From positions 1 through 64,000 of the forward strand of contig NZ_SWDV01000008.1 of NCBI RefSeq assembly GCF_005877905.1: 64,000 bases of DNA, given 5' to 3'. The first letter of the stretch is position 1; each line of letters starts with the position of its first letter. Under the pieces are notes generated by a model that saw nothing but the letters and a program-made list of their open reading frames with translations, had not been told where the DNA came from and made no database searches. This document shows positions 1-7,588 of this stretch, piece by piece. Source of the stretch: Pseudomonas nicosulfuronedens (lineage in GTDB: Bacteria > Pseudomonadota > Gammaproteobacteria > Pseudomonadales > Pseudomonadaceae). Made by a program: the position numbers and the translations under genes.

Positions 1-71
1 CCCAGGGCCAAGATCCAGTACTAGAAGCAATCTGGCGACTTCAGAAGTACTTCCCATTGGCCTTCCCAACC

Positions 72-1235
72 ATGTCCATCAAGGTCGAGGATTACTTCGC
101 CCCCGAAACCTTCCAGCGTATGAAGGCGTTTGCCGACAAGCAGGAAACCCCCTTCGTTGTCATCGACAAGCAGACCATCGCCGATGCCTACGACCAGCTG
201 ACCGGCTGCTTCCCGTTCGCCAAGATCTACTACGCCGTGAAGGCCAACCCGGCCACCGAAATCACCGAGTTGCTGCGCGACAAGGGTTCGAATTTCGACA
301 TCGCCTCCATCTATGAGCTGGACAAGGTGATGAAGACCGGCGTGCGCGCCGAACAGATCAGCTACGGCAACACCATCAAGAAAGCCCGCGACATCCGCTA
401 CTTCTACGAGAAGGGCGTGCGCCTGTTCGCCACCGACTCCGAGGCCGACCTGCGCAACATCGCCAAGGCCGCGCCGGGCTCCAAGGTCTACGTGCGCATC
501 CTCACCGAAGGCTCCACCTCCGCCGACTGGCCGCTGTCGCGCAAGTTCGGTTGCCAGTCCGACATGGCCATGGACCTGCTGGTGCTGGCCCGCGACCTGG
601 GTCTGGTGCCCTACGGTGTGTCCTTCCATGTGGGTTCGCAGCAGCGCGACATCGGTGTATGGGACGCGGCCATCGCCAAGGTGAAGGTCATCTTCGAGCG
701 CCTGAAGGAAGAAGACGGCATCGAGCTGAAGCTGATCAACATGGGCGGAGGATTCCCGGCCAACTACATCGCCAAGACCAACAGCCTGGAAACCTACGCG
801 GAAGAAATCATCCGTTTCCTCAAGGAAGACTTCGGCGACGAGCTGCCGGAAATCATCCTGGAGCCGGGCCGCTCGCTGATCGCCAACGCCGGCATCCTGG
901 TCAGCGAAGTCGTGCTGGTGGCGCGCAAGTCGCGTACCGCCGTGGAGCGCTGGGTGTTCACCGATGTGGGCAAGTTCTCCGGCCTGATCGAAACCATGGA
1001 CGAGTCCATCAAGTTCCCGATCCACGTGGAGAAGGCGGGCGAGTTGGAAGAAGTGGTGATCGCCGGCCCGACCTGTGACAGCGCGGACATCATGTACGAG
1101 CACTACAAGTACGGCCTGCCACTGAACCTGGCTGCCGGCGACCGCCTGTACTGGCTGTCCACCGGCGCCTACACCACCAGCTACAGTGCGGTGGAATTCA
1201 ACGGCTTCCCGCCGCTGAAGGCGTTCTACCTGTAA
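72..1235 (+). CDS. speC: Ornithine decarboxylase (biodegradative-type fold III PLP enzyme)
   Basis: Converts L-ornithine to putrescine, the entry step of polyamine synthesis in the cytoplasm. The 387-residue protein has the alanine-racemase-like barrel: the PLP lysine lies in the YYAVKANP motif near residue 57, and the phosphate-binding and active-site segments GVSFHVGSQ, NMGGGFP and EPGRSL follow in order. The catalytic cysteine motif GPTCDSAD is near residue 338. The start is the ATG at 72 (MSIKVEDYF); a TTG at 57 would add five residues and has no advantage. The short protein, without the long N-terminal wing domain, is the eukaryote-like type common in Pseudomonas. It stands alone before a strong terminator. 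Confidence 0.96.
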   Translation: MSIKVEDYFAPETFQRMKAFADKQETPFVVIDKQTIADAYDQLTGCFPFAKIYYAVKANPATEITELLRDKGSNFDIASIYELDKVMKTGVRAEQISYGNTIKKARDIRYFYEKGVRLFATDSEADLRNIAKAAPGSKVYVRILTEGSTSADWPLSRKFGCQSDMAMDLLVLARDLGLVPYGVSFHVGSQQRDIGVWDAAIAKVKVIFERLKEEDGIELKLINMGGGFPANYIAKTNSLETYAEEIIRFLKEDFGDELPEIILEPGRSLIANAGILVSEVVLVARKSRTAVERWVFTDVGKFSGLIETMDESIKFPIHVEKAGELEEVVIAGPTCDSADIMYEHYKYGLPLNLAAGDRLYWLSTGAYTTSYSAVEFNGFPPLKAFYL

Positions 1236-1246
1236 GCCTCGCCTCG

Positions 1247-1280
1247 ATGAAAAAGCCCCGCCGATGCGGGGCTTTTTCAT
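1247..1280 (+). terminator. Rho-independent terminator after speC
   Basis: A perfect stem of AAAAAGCCCCGC and GCGGGGCTTTTT with a short loop starts about 10 bases after the speC stop and ends in a T-run. The matching A-run on the left lets it work in both directions. Confidence 0.93.
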
Positions 1281-1301
1281 TATCTGCCGGCGGCGCTTTT
1301 C

Positions 1302-1376
1302 GTAGGGCGAATAACCTGGAACAGTTTATCCGCCGTCTCTGAATGGCGGATAACGCTGGCGCGTTATGCGCCCTAC
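1302..1376. repeat. Nested palindromic repeat, GTAGGGCG...CGCCCTAC type
   Basis: The outer arms GTAGGGCG and CGCCCTAC are inverted copies. Inside them TTATCCGCC and GGCGGATAA form a second inverted repeat around a 10-base loop. A shorter relative with the same outer arms lies at 10299-10336, so this is a dispersed intergenic family rather than a gene-specific operator. Confidence 0.75.
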
Positions 1377-1400
1377 CAACTTTGTGGTGCGTGGGCGCCG

Positions 1401-1448
1401 TGTAGGAGCGGGCCATGCCCGCGATCGCGCCCATGGGGCGCTCCTGCA
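1401..1448. repeat. REP-like palindrome (GTAGGAGCGGGCC variant)
   Basis: This begins with GTAGGAGCGGGCCATGCCCGCG and ends with GCGCTCCTGC, so it is an imperfect inverted pair. It resembles the REP family elsewhere in the window but with a GGGCCATGCCC core in place of GAGCTTGCTC. Confidence 0.65.
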
Positions 1449-1470
1449 GGTGCGGGTGGTGCTTGGAAAG

Positions 1471-1498
1471 AAAAACGCCCCGCAGTGCGGGGCGTTTT
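1471..1498 (-). terminator. Terminator after the phosphoethanolamine transferase gene
   Basis: AAAAACGCCCCGC, a short loop and GCGGGGCGTTTT form a GC-rich hairpin 19 bases beyond the stop of the minus-strand gene ending at 1517. It has T-runs on both strands and probably also insulates speC from the convergent gene. Confidence 0.9.
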
Positions 1499-1516
1499 AC
1501 GGTGCGTCGGGAAGAC

Positions 1517-3319
1517 TCAACCCTCGTTGGGCTGCGCCTTCACCGGTGCCTGTGCCGTGGCGGGCGCCTTGGTGCCGTCGGCGATTTCCTGCTGCGTCGC
1601 GGCCTTGTCCTGCGGCAGCTTGTCGAACTCGTGCAGGCCATCCTTCTTGTACGGATCGCCGATCCAGCGCGGGGCGGCGGCAAACTGCTCGTTCACCAGG
1701 CTCTTGGCCGGTTCGTAACGGTCGTAGCTCAGGCCCGCAAGGTCCGACAGGGTGTGGATCAGGTGCGAGCTGCTGTAGGAACGATTGGCCACTGCCTGCA
1801 GGTCGCGCGGGTGCTCGGCCTGCCAGCTCGGCGAAGTCCAGACCATGAACGGAATGGTGTACATCGGTCGGGTCGGGTCCATCTCGTTGCGGCCCAGGCG
1901 GTCGTGGTTGCCCGAGCTGTAGACCTCCTCACCGTGGTCGGAGAGATAGAGCATGAAGCCGTTGGCGTTGGCGGCCGAGTAACGCTTGATCAGGCTCGAC
2001 ACCACGAAGTCGTTGTAGCGCACCGCGTTGTCGTAGAAGTTGTAGGTTTCCACCTGGTCATCCGACAGGGCCGAGGGGGCGCCCTGGCGGTCCTTGAAGT
2101 AGGCGAACTCGTCCGGATAGCGGTAGCGGTAGTCCATGTGCGTGCCCAGCAGGTGGATCACGATGAACTTCTTCTGCGCCGGGTCCTTCAGGGCCTTCTC
2201 GAACGGGTCGAGCACCACGCCGTCGTACTGGCTGGCGTTCTGGTTGCGCTGGTTGTTCAGGTACGCCTGCTCGTCCGTCTGCTGGGAGAAGGTGGTGAGC
2301 ATGGTGTTGCGCTTGGTCATCGTCTGCTGGTTGGTGATCCAGAAGGTCTTGTAGCCCGCCTGTTTCATCAGGTTGATCAGCGACGGATCGGTGAGGAAGC
2401 GGTCCGGGTTCTGCTCATCGCCGAAGGTGAGGATCTGCTGCATCACCTCGATGGTGTAGGGGCGCGGCGCGACCACGTTCTGGAACACGGTCAGGCCCTG
2501 GCCGCTGGCGGCAAGGGCGTCGAGGTTCGGCGTGGTGTCGCGGCCGTAGCCATAGAGGTGCATGTGCTGGCGAGTGGTGGATTCGCCCAGGACCAGCACC
2601 AGGGTGCGCGGCTCGTTACCGCTGCTGTCCTTGAGGTTCTGCAGGGGAGGCAGGGAGGCGTTCTGCTGCAGCAGCTTCTGCATGTTGTCCAGTTGCTGGC
2701 GGTACTGGACGTAACCCACCACCAACTGCCACGGAACCGCCGGCTCCATGCGCGACTGCACCTTTTCCACCGCCTGGGCGAAGGTACGCTCCTGGGTGAC
2801 CATCTGCTTGTAGAAGGGATAGAACAGGTTCAGCACGACCAGCAACACGGCCAGCGGTATGCGGGCATAGGCCGGCATGTTGATCGGACGGATGCGCTTC
2901 CACAGCACCACGGCGACCACGGTGTAGGCCAGCAGTGCCAGGCACAGCCAGAGGCTGAAGTACTGGCTGAAGTACTCGCCGGCCTCGGCGGTGTTCGACT
3001 CGAACATCACGAAGATGACGCTCTGCGAGAACTCCTGCTTGTAAATGCCGAAGTAGCTCAGGCCCACCAGCGAGGCGCCCCAGAGCACCAGGCCGATGAT
3101 GGCGGCGACGCCCTTGGTGAAGCGCGGCAGCAGCAGCGGCGGTGCGAGCCACAGGCTGCTGAGGAAGAACGCGTCACGGAAACCGGCGAAGCCAGTGGTG
3201 CCGCTGAACAGGATCAGCGCCTGGGTAACGCCGGAGAAGTACCAGAAGAACAGCAGGAGCCAGCCCAGGGCGGCCCAGTCCACGCGTTTGCGCGCTGCGG
3301 GAGATGTGGTGTTCGACAC
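1517..3319 (-). CDS. CptA/EptA-like phosphoethanolamine transferase (membrane sulfatase-fold enzyme)
   Basis: An inner-membrane protein expected to move phosphoethanolamine onto lipid A or core sugar from the periplasmic side. The first 170 residues hold about five membrane helices; the rest is a periplasmic alkaline-phosphatase/sulfatase domain. Visible active-site elements are VLGES (Glu246), the nucleophile region RPYTIEVM (Thr289), HLLGTH (389-394) and SDHGE (461-464). The RPYTIE form of the nucleophile segment is closer to CptA than to EptA. I chose the GTG at 3319 because GAGG lies five bases upstream; the longer reading starts at TTG and adds 20 polar residues. Length 600 fits the family. 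The acceptor cannot be read from sequence. This should correspond to PA4517. Confidence 0.85.
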   Translation of the reverse strand: MSNTTSPAARKRVDWAALGWLLLFFWYFSGVTQALILFSGTTGFAGFRDAFFLSSLWLAPPLLLPRFTKGVAAIIGLVLWGASLVGLSYFGIYKQEFSQSVIFVMFESNTAEAGEYFSQYFSLWLCLALLAYTVVAVVLWKRIRPINMPAYARIPLAVLLVVLNLFYPFYKQMVTQERTFAQAVEKVQSRMEPAVPWQLVVGYVQYRQQLDNMQKLLQQNASLPPLQNLKDSSGNEPRTLVLVLGESTTRQHMHLYGYGRDTTPNLDALAASGQGLTVFQNVVAPRPYTIEVMQQILTFGDEQNPDRFLTDPSLINLMKQAGYKTFWITNQQTMTKRNTMLTTFSQQTDEQAYLNNQRNQNASQYDGVVLDPFEKALKDPAQKKFIVIHLLGTHMDYRYRYPDEFAYFKDRQGAPSALSDDQVETYNFYDNAVRYNDFVVSSLIKRYSAANANGFMLYLSDHGEEVYSSGNHDRLGRNEMDPTRPMYTIPFMVWTSPSWQAEHPRDLQAVANRSYSSSHLIHTLSDLAGLSYDRYEPAKSLVNEQFAAAPRWIGDPYKKDGLHEFDKLPQDKAATQQEIADGTKAPATAQAPVKAQPNEG

Positions 3320-3417
3320 TTGCGCCTCGTCGTTGCCAGGCGGCTGCCGAAACGGTCCGGCAGCCAGATTAGCCGGCAAAGCTAGCAGGGTGGGCGTGAA
3401 AATTACGTCAAGGGGCG

Positions 3418-4212
3418 TCAGGCGACGCCCATCTGCTCGGCGAGGTGACGCAGGTCCGACTCGTCACCCAGTTCGGCGGCGCGCTGGAAGTAGGCCAGGG
3501 TCAGCTCGCGCAGGCTCGGCGGCATGGAGGCCGCCAGCTGCTGGCGGGCCACGCGCAGGAAGTTGAGGTTGCCGCCTTCCAGTGCGCGCTCCAGCCAGAC
3601 GCGCGCGGCGGGCAGGTCGCCGCGCTCGGCGAGCACCGAGGCGTGGCTGAACTGGCCACGGAAGTCACCGGCCTCGGCCGACCGACGGTACCACTGGTGC
3701 GCCGCGTCCAGGTCGCGCGCTACCACCAGGCCTTCCTCGTGGAAGCGTCCGACGAGGTTCATCGATTTGGCGTGCCCCAGCGCCGCCGCGCTTTGGTAAA
3801 GCGCCAGCGCGCGGGCGTCGTTGCGCTGCACGCCACGGCCGGTGGAGAGCAGGTTGGCGAGGTTGTACATCGCCCAGTCGAGCTTCTGCTGCGCCGCTAT
3901 CGCGTAATGGCGAGCGGCGGCGGCCTCATCCTGCGGGCAACCCCAACCGTGTTCGAGGCAGCGCCCGAGCATGTTGCGCGCCATGGCGTGGCCGCGTTCG
4001 GCAGCGATGCCGAACCAGGTCAGGGCCAGGCTGACGTCCTGCTCGATGCCGTGGCCGTCGAGGAGGATCTGCCCGAGCAGCGCCTGGGCTTCGAGGTCGC
4101 CCTCGCGGGCGCCGGTCAGGATAAGCCGGGCGGTCTGCCGCGGGTCATCGGCGAGTTGGCCGGTGAGGTCCTCGACATTGATTTCTTCAGTGCGACGCAG
4201 GACGAAACTCAT
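3418..4212 (-). CDS. Sel1-repeat (TPR-like) protein downstream of piuC
   Basis: A 264-residue protein made of Sel1-type alpha repeats of about 36 residues. Examples are ALLGQILLDGHGIEQDVSLALTWF, MLGRCLEHGWG, NLANLLSTGRGVQRNDARAL and LVGRFHEEGLVVARDLDAAHQW (quoted as separate short pieces). There is no signal peptide or membrane segment, so a cytoplasmic protein-interaction scaffold is likely. The start is seven bases after the piuC stop, so it is very probably co-transcribed with the Fur-controlled dioxygenase. The same pair occurs in P. aeruginosa (PA4516-PA4515). No specific function is known to me. Confidence 0.85.
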   Translation of the reverse strand: MSFVLRRTEEINVEDLTGQLADDPRQTARLILTGAREGDLEAQALLGQILLDGHGIEQDVSLALTWFGIAAERGHAMARNMLGRCLEHGWGCPQDEAAAARHYAIAAQQKLDWAMYNLANLLSTGRGVQRNDARALALYQSAAALGHAKSMNLVGRFHEEGLVVARDLDAAHQWYRRSAEAGDFRGQFSHASVLAERGDLPAARVWLERALEGGNLNFLRVARQQLAASMPPSLRELTLAYFQRAAELGDESDLRHLAEQMGVA

Positions 4213-4218
4213 GACAGA

Positions 4219-4899
4219 TCAGACATCCACCCAGCGGCGCAGCAGGTTGTGGTAAGTGCCGGTCAGCTCGATCAGCGCCGGATGGTCCGGCACGTCGCGG
4301 GTCAGCGCCTGGATCGACTGGTCCATCTGGAACAGCAAAGCGCGCTGGCTGTCCTCGCGTACCAGGCTCTGGGTCCAGAAGAACGAGGCGATGCGGGCGC
4401 CACGGGTCACCGGGTTGACCTTGTGCAGGCTGGTAGCGGGGTAGAGCACCAGGTCGCCGGCCGGCAGCTTCACCTGCTGGGTGCCGTAGGTGTCCTGGAT
4501 CACCAGTTCGCCGCCGTCGTAATCCTCCGGGTCGCTGAAGAACAGGGTCGAGGACACGTCGGTGCGCACCCGCTCGCGGCCGCCCTGGGCATCGCGTACG
4601 GCATTGTCGATGTGAAAGTCGAACGAGCCGCCACCGGTGTAGCAGTTGAACAGCGGTGGGAAGACCTTGCTGGGCAGGGCTGCCGACTGGAACAGCGGGT
4701 TGCTCCACAGGCGCTGCAGCATGGCTTCGCCGATTTCGCGGGCCAGCGGGTGGTCCTGCGGCAGTTGCAGGTTGTGCTTGGCGCGGGACGACTGGTAACC
4801 GGCGGTGACCTTGCCGTCGGCCCACTCGGCCTGTTCCAGGGCCGCGCGGATGCGCGCCACCTCATCGCGGGTGAAGACGCCGGGAATGTGCAGCAACAT
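4219..4899 (-). CDS. piuC: PKHD-type Fe(II)/2-oxoglutarate dioxygenase PiuC
   Basis: A cytoplasmic 226-residue hydroxylase of the PKHD/YbiX family. Ligands are visible: His96-x-Asp98 in FDFHIDN, distal His159 in SLHKVNP, and Arg169 in RGARIAS for 2-oxoglutarate. It is transcribed divergently from the siderophore receptor gene piuA, with Fur-like sequence between them. In P. aeruginosa piuC belongs to the iron-starvation regulon, and mutations in piuA/piuC alter susceptibility to siderophore-conjugated beta-lactams. Its substrate is not established; modification of an imported siderophore is an inference from context. Confidence 0.94.
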   Translation of the reverse strand: MLLHIPGVFTRDEVARIRAALEQAEWADGKVTAGYQSSRAKHNLQLPQDHPLAREIGEAMLQRLWSNPLFQSAALPSKVFPPLFNCYTGGGSFDFHIDNAVRDAQGGRERVRTDVSSTLFFSDPEDYDGGELVIQDTYGTQQVKLPAGDLVLYPATSLHKVNPVTRGARIASFFWTQSLVREDSQRALLFQMDQSIQALTRDVPDHPALIELTGTYHNLLRRWVDV

Positions 4900-4919
4900 G
4901 GGCCGGTTCCATCAGTTTC

Positions 4920-4950
4920 GATAATTTGCCAATGATAATGATTTGCAACA
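4920..4950. promoter_or_regulatory. Fur box(es) between piuC and piuA
   Basis: The stretch around GATAATTTGCCAATGATAATGATTTGC contains AATGATAATGATT, a good match to Fur repeats (NATWAT units), about 20 bases upstream of the piuC start. A second AT-rich run, GGTAATGAATGTGAATTGAT at 5021-5040, could be a separate Fur site facing piuA. One divergent iron-repressed control region is the simplest reading. Confidence 0.7.
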
Positions 4951-5100
4951 TATCGGTACAACCGGCATACCCCTACTTCCGACAGGGAGAAAGTGTAAAA
5001 GTTGTAAATCATGTGCGTATGGTAATGAATGTGAATTGATACAAATTCTCAGTTGCAATAAATTGCGCGGCCTTCATGAACCCCTGGGGAGGGAGTTTCG

Positions 5101-7404
5101 ATGTCGCGTCAATCCACCGAGTTCGCCGGCAGCAAGCCGCGCCTTCTAGTCAGCGCTGTCGGCGTGGCGATCACCGCCATGTCCGGCGCTCAACTGGCCC
5201 ACGCTGACGAAGCGCCGAAGAAGTCCGGCCAGGACGTGCTGTCCCTGGACGCCGACACCGTCGTCGGCAGCCAGCAACAGGACCCGACCACCTACAACGT
5301 CGAGAAGTCCGCGTCGAAGAAGTACACCGCGCCGCTGCTGGATACGCCGCGTTCGGTGACCGTGGTGCCGCAGCAGGTGATCAAGGACACCGGTGCGCTG
5401 ACCCTGCAGGACGCCCTGCGTACCGTGCCGGGCATCACCTTCGGCGCCGGTGAAGGTGGCAACCCGACCGGTGACCGTCCGTTCATCCGCGGCTTCGACG
5501 CGCAGAGCGACACTTACGTCGACGGCGTCCGCGACACTGGCGCGCAATCGCGTGAAGTCTTCAACCTCGAGCAGATCGAAGTCAGCAAGGGTCCGAACTC
5601 TGCCTTCGGCGGCCGCGGCTCGGCCGGTGGCAGCCTGAACCTGATCAGCAAGCAGGCCAAGGCCGGCAACTTCACCGACGGCAGCTTCACCTACGGTTCC
5701 GACCAGACCCGTCGCTACACCCTCGACACCAACCAGGAATTCCTCGACGGCAATGCCGCGTTCCGCCTGAACCTGATGACCCACGACCAGAACGTCGCCG
5801 GTCGCCAGGCCGTGGATGCCAGCCGCTGGGGTATCGCGCCGTCCCTGACCTTCGGCCTCAACGGCCCGACCCGCGTCACCGTCAGCCATTACCACCTGGA
5901 AAGCGACGACACGCCGGACTCGGGCATTCCGTACGCCAAGAGTGCCGACCGCAGCAAGCACAACCCCGACAAGCCGGTGAACGTCGACCGCGACAACTAC
6001 TACGGCCTCGAGGATCGCGACTTCCAGAAGAGCCGCATCGACACCAGCACCCTCACCTTCGAACACGACTTCAACGATGCCCTGAGCCTGCGCAACACCC
6101 TGCGCTACGGCACTGCGCACCAGGACTACATCTGGACCCAGCCCGACGACAGCCAGGGCAACATCAACAACGGGACCGTCTGGCGCCGCAACAACAACCG
6201 CATCAGCACCACCACCACCGCGACCAACCAGACCGACCTGTTCGGCGAGTTCTACCTGGCCGGCTTCAAGAACAGCTTCACCACCGGCCTGGAATTCACC
6301 CGCGAAGACAGCAAGCGCGACGGCTACACGGTGAACACCAACACCGGCTCCAGTGCCGGTGCCAACAAGTGCCGTCCGGCCATCGTCGGCGCGCCCAGCG
6401 GCTACAACTGCACCAGCCTGGAAAACCCCAATCCGCACGATCCGTGGAACGGCAGCATCGTCCGTAACTACAAGCCGCTGAACACCGTGGCCACCACCAA
6501 GGCCATCTACGGCTTCGACACCATCGACCTGAACGAGCAATGGCAGGTCAACGTCGGCGCGCGTTTCGACAGCTTCGAGACCACCGCGAAGAACCATGGC
6601 GTGAGCCCGACCACCAAGTTCGAGGACAGCTCCAGCTTCTGGAACTGGCAGGCCGGCGTGGTCTACAAACCGGCGCCCAATGGCAGCATCTACGCCTCCT
6701 ACGCGACCTCCGCGACCCCGCCCGGCTCGATGCTGGACAACGGTGACACCGGCAACGCCGTGGATACCTTCGCGGTGAAGAACAACCTGGAGCCCGAAGA
6801 AACCACCAACTACGAAATCGGTACCAAGTGGAGCTTCCTCGACGAGCGCCTGGAGCTGACCGCGGCGATCTTCCGCACCGACAAGGACAACGCCCGGGTA
6901 CTGGTCTCCAACCAGACCTACGACAACGCCGGCCAATCCCGCGTCGACGGCATCGAACTGTCCGCCAGCGGCAAGATCACCGACAAGTGGAAAGTGTTCG
7001 CCGGCTACAGCTACCTCGACAGCGAGCTGGTCAAGGCGGGCAAGTCCGGTCGTAGCGGCACGGTGAACGCCACCGCGGCCTCCAACGACGGCAACCAGAT
7101 GCCCAACACCCCGGAAAACAGCTTCAGCCTGTGGACCACCTACGATGTCCTGCCCAACGCCACCATCGGCGGCGGCACCTTCTACGTCGACAAGGTCTAC
7201 GGCGACGTGGCCAACACCATGTACGTCCCGGACTACTGGCGCTACGACGCGATGGCCGCCTACAAGCTGAGCAAGAACGTCGACTTCCAGCTCAACGTGC
7301 AGAACGTCTTCGACAAGAAGTACTTCGATAAGGCCTACGCCTCGCACTACGCGTCCCAGGCGGCCGGCCGCACCGTACTGCTGTCCACCAACTTCCACTT
7401 CTAA
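5101..7404 (+). CDS. piuA: TonB-dependent siderophore receptor PiuA
   Basis: An outer-membrane ferric-siderophore receptor of 767 residues. It has a signal peptide ending around AQLAHADEA, a TonB-box-like region (DTVVG near 50-54), a plug domain at about 75-190 (TPRSVTVVPQQ, RPFIRGF, GPNSAFGGRGSAGG), then a 22-strand barrel ending in aromatic LLSTNFHF. A GGGAGGG ribosome site sits just before the ATG. The family (PiuA/Fiu) imports catecholate-type iron complexes and siderophore antibiotics. It is divergent from piuC and upstream of piuB, all with Fur-like promoters. The exact ligand cannot be read from sequence. Confidence 0.95.
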   Translation: MSRQSTEFAGSKPRLLVSAVGVAITAMSGAQLAHADEAPKKSGQDVLSLDADTVVGSQQQDPTTYNVEKSASKKYTAPLLDTPRSVTVVPQQVIKDTGALTLQDALRTVPGITFGAGEGGNPTGDRPFIRGFDAQSDTYVDGVRDTGAQSREVFNLEQIEVSKGPNSAFGGRGSAGGSLNLISKQAKAGNFTDGSFTYGSDQTRRYTLDTNQEFLDGNAAFRLNLMTHDQNVAGRQAVDASRWGIAPSLTFGLNGPTRVTVSHYHLESDDTPDSGIPYAKSADRSKHNPDKPVNVDRDNYYGLEDRDFQKSRIDTSTLTFEHDFNDALSLRNTLRYGTAHQDYIWTQPDDSQGNINNGTVWRRNNNRISTTTTATNQTDLFGEFYLAGFKNSFTTGLEFTREDSKRDGYTVNTNTGSSAGANKCRPAIVGAPSGYNCTSLENPNPHDPWNGSIVRNYKPLNTVATTKAIYGFDTIDLNEQWQVNVGARFDSFETTAKNHGVSPTTKFEDSSSFWNWQAGVVYKPAPNGSIYASYATSATPPGSMLDNGDTGNAVDTFAVKNNLEPEETTNYEIGTKWSFLDERLELTAAIFRTDKDNARVLVSNQTYDNAGQSRVDGIELSASGKITDKWKVFAGYSYLDSELVKAGKSGRSGTVNATAASNDGNQMPNTPENSFSLWTTYDVLPNATIGGGTFYVDKVYGDVANTMYVPDYWRYDAMAAYKLSKNVDFQLNVQNVFDKKYFDKAYASHYASQAAGRTVLLSTNFHF

Positions 7405-7426
7405 GGCCGCGCACCTCTGGCGACCT

Positions 7427-7462
7427 GCCCCGGCCGATGCTCCTCGACCGGGGCTTTTCTTT
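7427..7462 (+). terminator. Terminator after piuA
   Basis: GCCCCGGCCGA and TCGACCGGGGC form an 11-base stem with one mismatch and a six-base loop, followed by TTTTCTTT. It ends piuA transcription before the separate piuB promoter. Confidence 0.88.
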
Positions 7463-7527
7463 GTCCGGGGCTGGCGCCCGTTCAACGAAGGTAAGGCCAG
7501 GGTAAAGATTGTTAAATGGGCTGCGTT

Positions 7528-7547
7528 TGCGAGCCATTCTCATTAAA
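7528..7547. promoter_or_regulatory. Probable Fur box upstream of piuB
   Basis: TTGCGAGCCATTCTCATTAA resembles the GCGAATNATTCTCATT form of Pseudomonas Fur sites and lies about 42 bases before the piuB start. The call rests on pattern and context only. Confidence 0.5.
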
Positions 7548-7588
7548 ATGCCCGCCCTGCGTGATGGGTCTGCGAAGGTGAAACCGCG

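Noticed and set aside
5146-7485. A 779-codon open frame antisense to piuA
   Set aside because: Same codon-bias shadow; piuA has a full receptor architecture and a ribosome site on the plus strand.
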